NCBI GenBank assembly: GCA_030637135.1
Contig: DAOVVO010000056.1
Span: 1 to 8,455 of the forward strand
Source: Nitrospirota bacterium
GTDB lineage: Bacteria; Nitrospirota; Thermodesulfovibrionia; UBA6902; BMS3Bbin08
Reading direction: 5' to 3'
DNA length: 8,455 bases
A program made the position numbers and the translations under genes. Below, in pieces: positions 6,200 to 8,455 of this stretch. Within the stretch, counting starts at the first letter, position 1; the number at the start of each line of letters is the position of its first letter. The notes under the pieces were generated by a model. The model was given only the letters and a program-made list of their open reading frames with translations, made no database searches and was not told the origin of the DNA.

Positions 6200-7821
6200 A
6201 TGCTGAGACTCTTTATTTCTGTTCTGGACGTTATGAGGTCGAACACTGTTTTGGTTCCGATAAGTGCGGTGAAGAGATTAATAAAAACACCCCATCCAAG
6301 GGTTACGGCAAATCCTTTTATTGGACCTGTGCCGAACTGGAAAAGTACCACCGCTGTTATGAGGGTGGTAACATGGGAATCAAAAATTGTCCAGAAAGCC
6401 TTGTCATAACCTGAGTCAATAGCTGCCCTCGGCGTTTTACCCAGTCTGAGTTCTTCTCTTATACGTTCAAACATGAGAACATTACTGTCAACCGCCATAC
6501 CTACCGCAAGTATAACCCCGGCTATACCCGGGAGGGTAAGCGTGGCGTTGAACATAGATAGAACACCAACCAGTAAGATGATATTCAGCACGAGTGCAAA
6601 ATCTGCGATTACTCCTGAAAGTTTGTAGTAAACTATCATAAAGATAACCACAAGTATTGCACCAATTATCCCTGCCTTAACACCTGCATCTATAGAATCT
6701 CTACCAAGAGAAGGACCGACGGTAACGTTCTGGAGCATTTTTAATGGAGCCTTTAAAGAACCTGACCTCAATACAATAGCGAGGTCTCTGGCTTCATCCA
6801 TACTGAAAGCCCCTGATATCTGTGCATTCCCACCTGAGATTCTCTCTTTTATTACAGGCGCTGAATAAACATTGTTATCAAGAATTATAGCGAGACGTTT
6901 CTGAACGTTGGCTTCTGTAACTTGCTCGAAGAGCTTTGCCCCTGCGCTGTTGAAAGATATTGATACGTAAGGTTCATTGTACAAGGTATCTATATTGACT
7001 TTTGCTTCTGTAAGGAGATCCCCAGTCAGGAGTGCCTGTTTTTTCACTAAATAAACACGTTTTATGACGCTTTGAGTTTGTTTGTCAACATCCCTTCCAA
7101 AGAGTATCCCGTCATATTCAGGAATTTTTGAAGCAAAATCCTGGATAACTTTTTCTTCTTCACCAGGGAGCACAGATGCTGGAAGCTGTGCTGCGATTGT
7201 GTTTTCGTCATCAAGGAGTTTAAACTCAAGAATTGCTGTTTTACCTATCAAATCTATTGCACGTCTTGTATCTTTTACACCGGGGAGCTGTACAACGATT
7301 TCATTGGATGATTGCTTGTGAATTATGGGTTCTGAAACTCCAAACTGGTCAATCCTGTTTCTGATAGTTTCTAACGCCTGTTCCACTGAAGACTCTTTTA
7401 TAGTGTTGATTTCCCTGTTCGTAAGGCTGTACACCACCCTTTCCTGTGATCCCTCCCGAAGATTAAGATTGGGATAATTGTCCTTTATGATTTTTCTTAT
7501 CTCATCATTTGAGGGTTTAACTATGAGGTCTCTCCTGTCTATTTTTACTTCTGCCTCGAGACCCTTTTTTCTAAAAACATTTTGCAGACGTGTAGCGATT
7601 CTGTCGAGGGTAATATCTACTGCCTTGTCTCCTTCTACCTCAAAAACCAGGTGTACACCGCCCTGAAGGTCAAGTCCGAGCACTATCCCCTTATCAGGCA
7701 TGTATTCTTTCCACAACTGTGGCATTAACTGAAACAGAGACGTGGATGGGAGAGAGTAGATAAGAGCAAGTAACGTTGCTGCCGCAATTATTAAAATTCG
7801 CCAGAAAAACTTTTTTTTCAC
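6196..7821 (-). CDS. secD: Protein translocase subunit SecD
   Basis: SecD is the larger partner of SecF in the proton-driven accessory complex of the Sec pathway. The 541 residues are shorter than E. coli SecD (615) but typical of many bacteria. TM1 (about 8-24) is followed by LGLDLQGGVHLVFEV (48-62), the large periplasmic region (P1, about 60-370) with the conserved RNRIDQFGVSEP (154-165) and VQLPGVKD (177-184), then VGPSLGRDSI (368-377) and five membrane segments (about 379-398, 402-421, 430-450, 480-497, 502-522). The motif GMAVDSNVLMFERIREE (441-457) carries Asp445, the family's proton-relay aspartate by position. The GTG start at 7819-7821 is supported by CAGGAAA with 6-base spacing and by a lysine-rich N-terminus directly before TM1. 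It lies 90 bases after yajC and overlaps secF by 4 bases. Confidence 0.97.
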   Translation of the reverse strand: MKKKFFWRILIIAAATLLALIYSLPSTSLFQLMPQLWKEYMPDKGIVLGLDLQGGVHLVFEVEGDKAVDITLDRIATRLQNVFRKKGLEAEVKIDRRDLIVKPSNDEIRKIIKDNYPNLNLREGSQERVVYSLTNREINTIKESSVEQALETIRNRIDQFGVSEPIIHKQSSNEIVVQLPGVKDTRRAIDLIGKTAILEFKLLDDENTIAAQLPASVLPGEEEKVIQDFASKIPEYDGILFGRDVDKQTQSVIKRVYLVKKQALLTGDLLTEAKVNIDTLYNEPYVSISFNSAGAKLFEQVTEANVQKRLAIILDNNVYSAPVIKERISGGNAQISGAFSMDEARDLAIVLRSGSLKAPLKMLQNVTVGPSLGRDSIDAGVKAGIIGAILVVIFMIVYYKLSGVIADFALVLNIILLVGVLSMFNATLTLPGIAGVILAVGMAVDSNVLMFERIREELRLGKTPRAAIDSGYDKAFWTIFDSHVTTLITAVVLFQFGTGPIKGFAVTLGWGVFINLFTALIGTKTVFDLITSRTEIKSLSI

Positions 7822-7825
7822 AGAA

Positions 7826-7833
7826 TTTCCTGA
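7826..7833 (-). promoter_or_regulatory. Shine-Dalgarno site deciding the secD GTG start
   Basis: Minus-strand CAGGAAATTCTGTG places AGGA six bases before the GTG codon at 7819-7821, which supports this start over any internal ATG. Confidence 0.65.
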
Positions 7834-7911
7834 ATAAAATTAAAATTCAAAAATCAAAAAGAAAAGTTAAAAAATGTTTCTACATTAATACTCTTCTACC
7901 GAGCCAATTTT

Positions 7912-8244
7912 TTATTTTTCTCTAATACCCGCGACAGCAGACCGACTTGCCTTAATCTTTACGTTTTCTGCTATTTTTATGGTTAATGTATCAGCATCTA
8001 TGCTTTCAATTAAGCCATGAATACCGCCGGATGTTATAATTTTGTCACCCTTCTTGAGATTTTCCAACATTGTTTTATGGTCTTTCGCCTTTTTAGATTG
8101 AGGTCTTATAAGGAGAAAGTAAAAAATAACAAAAATAAAAATCAGAGGGAGAAATGAGTAAAAAAGTCCTCCTGTTCCACCAGGTTCGGCATTACCGGCA
8201 TTCTTCGGTGCTCCTGTCATAGCGTAAACAATATCAGCGAACAT
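7912..8244 (-). CDS. yajC: Sec translocon accessory complex subunit YajC
   Basis: YajC is a small single-span membrane protein that copurifies with SecDF and SecYEG; it is not essential in the species studied. The 110 residues show a short Gly/Pro-rich N-terminus (11-26), one hydrophobic segment (about 27-46) ending in the family signature LLIRPQSKKAK (44-54), and a small cytoplasmic beta-rich domain with LKKGDKIITSGGIHGLI (63-79) that is strongly conserved in the family. The ATG start at 8242-8244 has an excellent Shine-Dalgarno site, GGAGG, six bases upstream. It is the first gene of the yajC-secD-secF set here; the tRNA-modification genes (queA, tgt) that often precede it are not in the window. 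Confidence 0.95.
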   Translation of the reverse strand: MFADIVYAMTGAPKNAGNAEPGGTGGLFYSFLPLIFIFVIFYFLLIRPQSKKAKDHKTMLENLKKGDKIITSGGIHGLIESIDADTLTIKIAENVKIKASRSAVAGIREK

Positions 8245-8249
8245 TATGT

Positions 8250-8256
8250 ACCTCCA
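8250..8256 (-). promoter_or_regulatory. Strong Shine-Dalgarno site of yajC
   Basis: Minus-strand TTGGAGGTACATAATG gives GGAGG with a six-base spacer to the ATG. It is the best ribosome-binding site in the window and fixes the yajC start. Confidence 0.8.
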
Positions 8257-8287
8257 AGAATAATTAAGGGTTATTACAAATCTTGAT

Positions 8288-8317
8288 AATATACCTTTTC
8301 AAAGTTCTTTTAATCAA
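8288..8317 (-). promoter_or_regulatory. Candidate sigma-70 promoter for yajC-secD-secF(-recJ)
   Basis: On the minus strand TTGATT (8312-8317; 4 of 6 to the -35 consensus) is followed after 18 bases by TATATT (8288-8293; 5 of 6 to the -10 consensus), about 45 bases before the yajC start. An inverted repeat, cttgat (8282-8287) and atcaag (8313-8318), brackets both boxes and might be an operator or chance. No other promoter-like sequence as good lies between the repeat at 8359 and yajC. Confidence 0.45.
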
Positions 8318-8358
8318 GTTTTTGGGTATCTAAGAAAGTATGTATAAAGAATATATTG

Positions 8359-8437
8359 CATTATTCACTATCCCTGATTATGATTGAAAATGAACAGCGA
8401 GCCTGCCTGACGGCAGACAGGTGTTAGTGAGCGAATG
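8359..8437. repeat. Nested palindromic intergenic repeat upstream of yajC
   Basis: The inner 20-mer cctgcctgacggcagacagg (8402-8421) is an inverted repeat with one mismatched pair (8406/8417). It sits within longer imperfect arms, cattattcacta (8359-8370) and tagtgagcgaatg (8425-8437). Similar CCTGCCTG/CAGGCAGG palindromes are common between genes in several bacterial phyla. On the minus strand no T-tract follows, so it does not look like an intrinsic terminator of an upstream gene. Confidence 0.5.
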
Positions 8438-8455
8438 TAATAATAAACAAGTCCA

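Noticed and set aside
7873..7886. Short hairpin aatgt/acatt followed by a T-rich tract on the minus strand between yajC and secD
   Set aside because: The stem is only five AT-rich pairs; the T-richness is general in this 90-base gap. Too weak to call a terminator or attenuator.
8375..8455. Open minus-strand frame running in from the right edge
   Set aside because: It consists mainly of the palindromic repeat, ends soon, and shows no protein-like composition.

Overview
The window carries six complete genes, all on the minus strand, and its low-coordinate edge just reaches a different kind of locus. Read in the direction of transcription (high to low coordinates), the genes are yajC, secD, secF, recJ, a bifunctional rel/spoT gene and an ogt-type O6-alkylguanine-DNA alkyltransferase gene. 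The SecDF-YajC set, GTG starts at secD and recJ (and possibly rel), good Shine-Dalgarno sites at yajC and secD, and moderately AT-rich sequence indicate a bacterium. The order yajC-secD-secF-recJ-rel and the CCTTCGACTTCGCTCAGG-type intergenic palindromes remind me of Nitrospirota or Desulfobacterota-like genomes. That placement is from memory and inference, not something the sequence proves.

Layout. 8245-8455: upstream region of yajC, with a good Shine-Dalgarno site, a plausible sigma-70 promoter and a palindromic intergenic repeat. 5291-8244: yajC, secD and secF, where secD and secF overlap by 4 bases. 3497-5197: recJ, 93 bases after secF. 3156-3496: a 341-base gap with no gene, holding a probable rel promoter and a cluster of degenerate palindromic repeats. 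975-3155: rel. 737-974: a 238-base gap packed with inverted repeats, one of which overlaps the rel stop codon. 248-736: ogt. 1-117: an integron attC-like recombination site (61-117) with the last codons of a plus-strand reading frame whose stop codon lies inside the site.

How the genes work together. SecD, SecF and YajC form the accessory membrane complex that uses the proton gradient to help SecYEG complete protein export. RecJ (single-strand 5'-3' exonuclease for recombination and repair), Rel (ppGpp synthesis and hydrolysis, the stringent response) and Ogt (direct reversal of alkylated bases) are housekeeping and stress functions. They probably share the neighbourhood by inherited gene order rather than by pathway.

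The six genes look intact, with all the key motifs I checked present, and none suggests a new system. The most unusual item is the left edge. An imperfect 57-base hairpin has the box order, unpaired spacer and one-sided bulges of an attC site, and a reading frame ends in its first box. This suggests that a gene-cassette array (integron or CALIN) lies just outside the window and ends beside ogt. The second point of interest is a family of palindromes with a constant core and differing but complementary arms; one copy is split by 24 extra bases.
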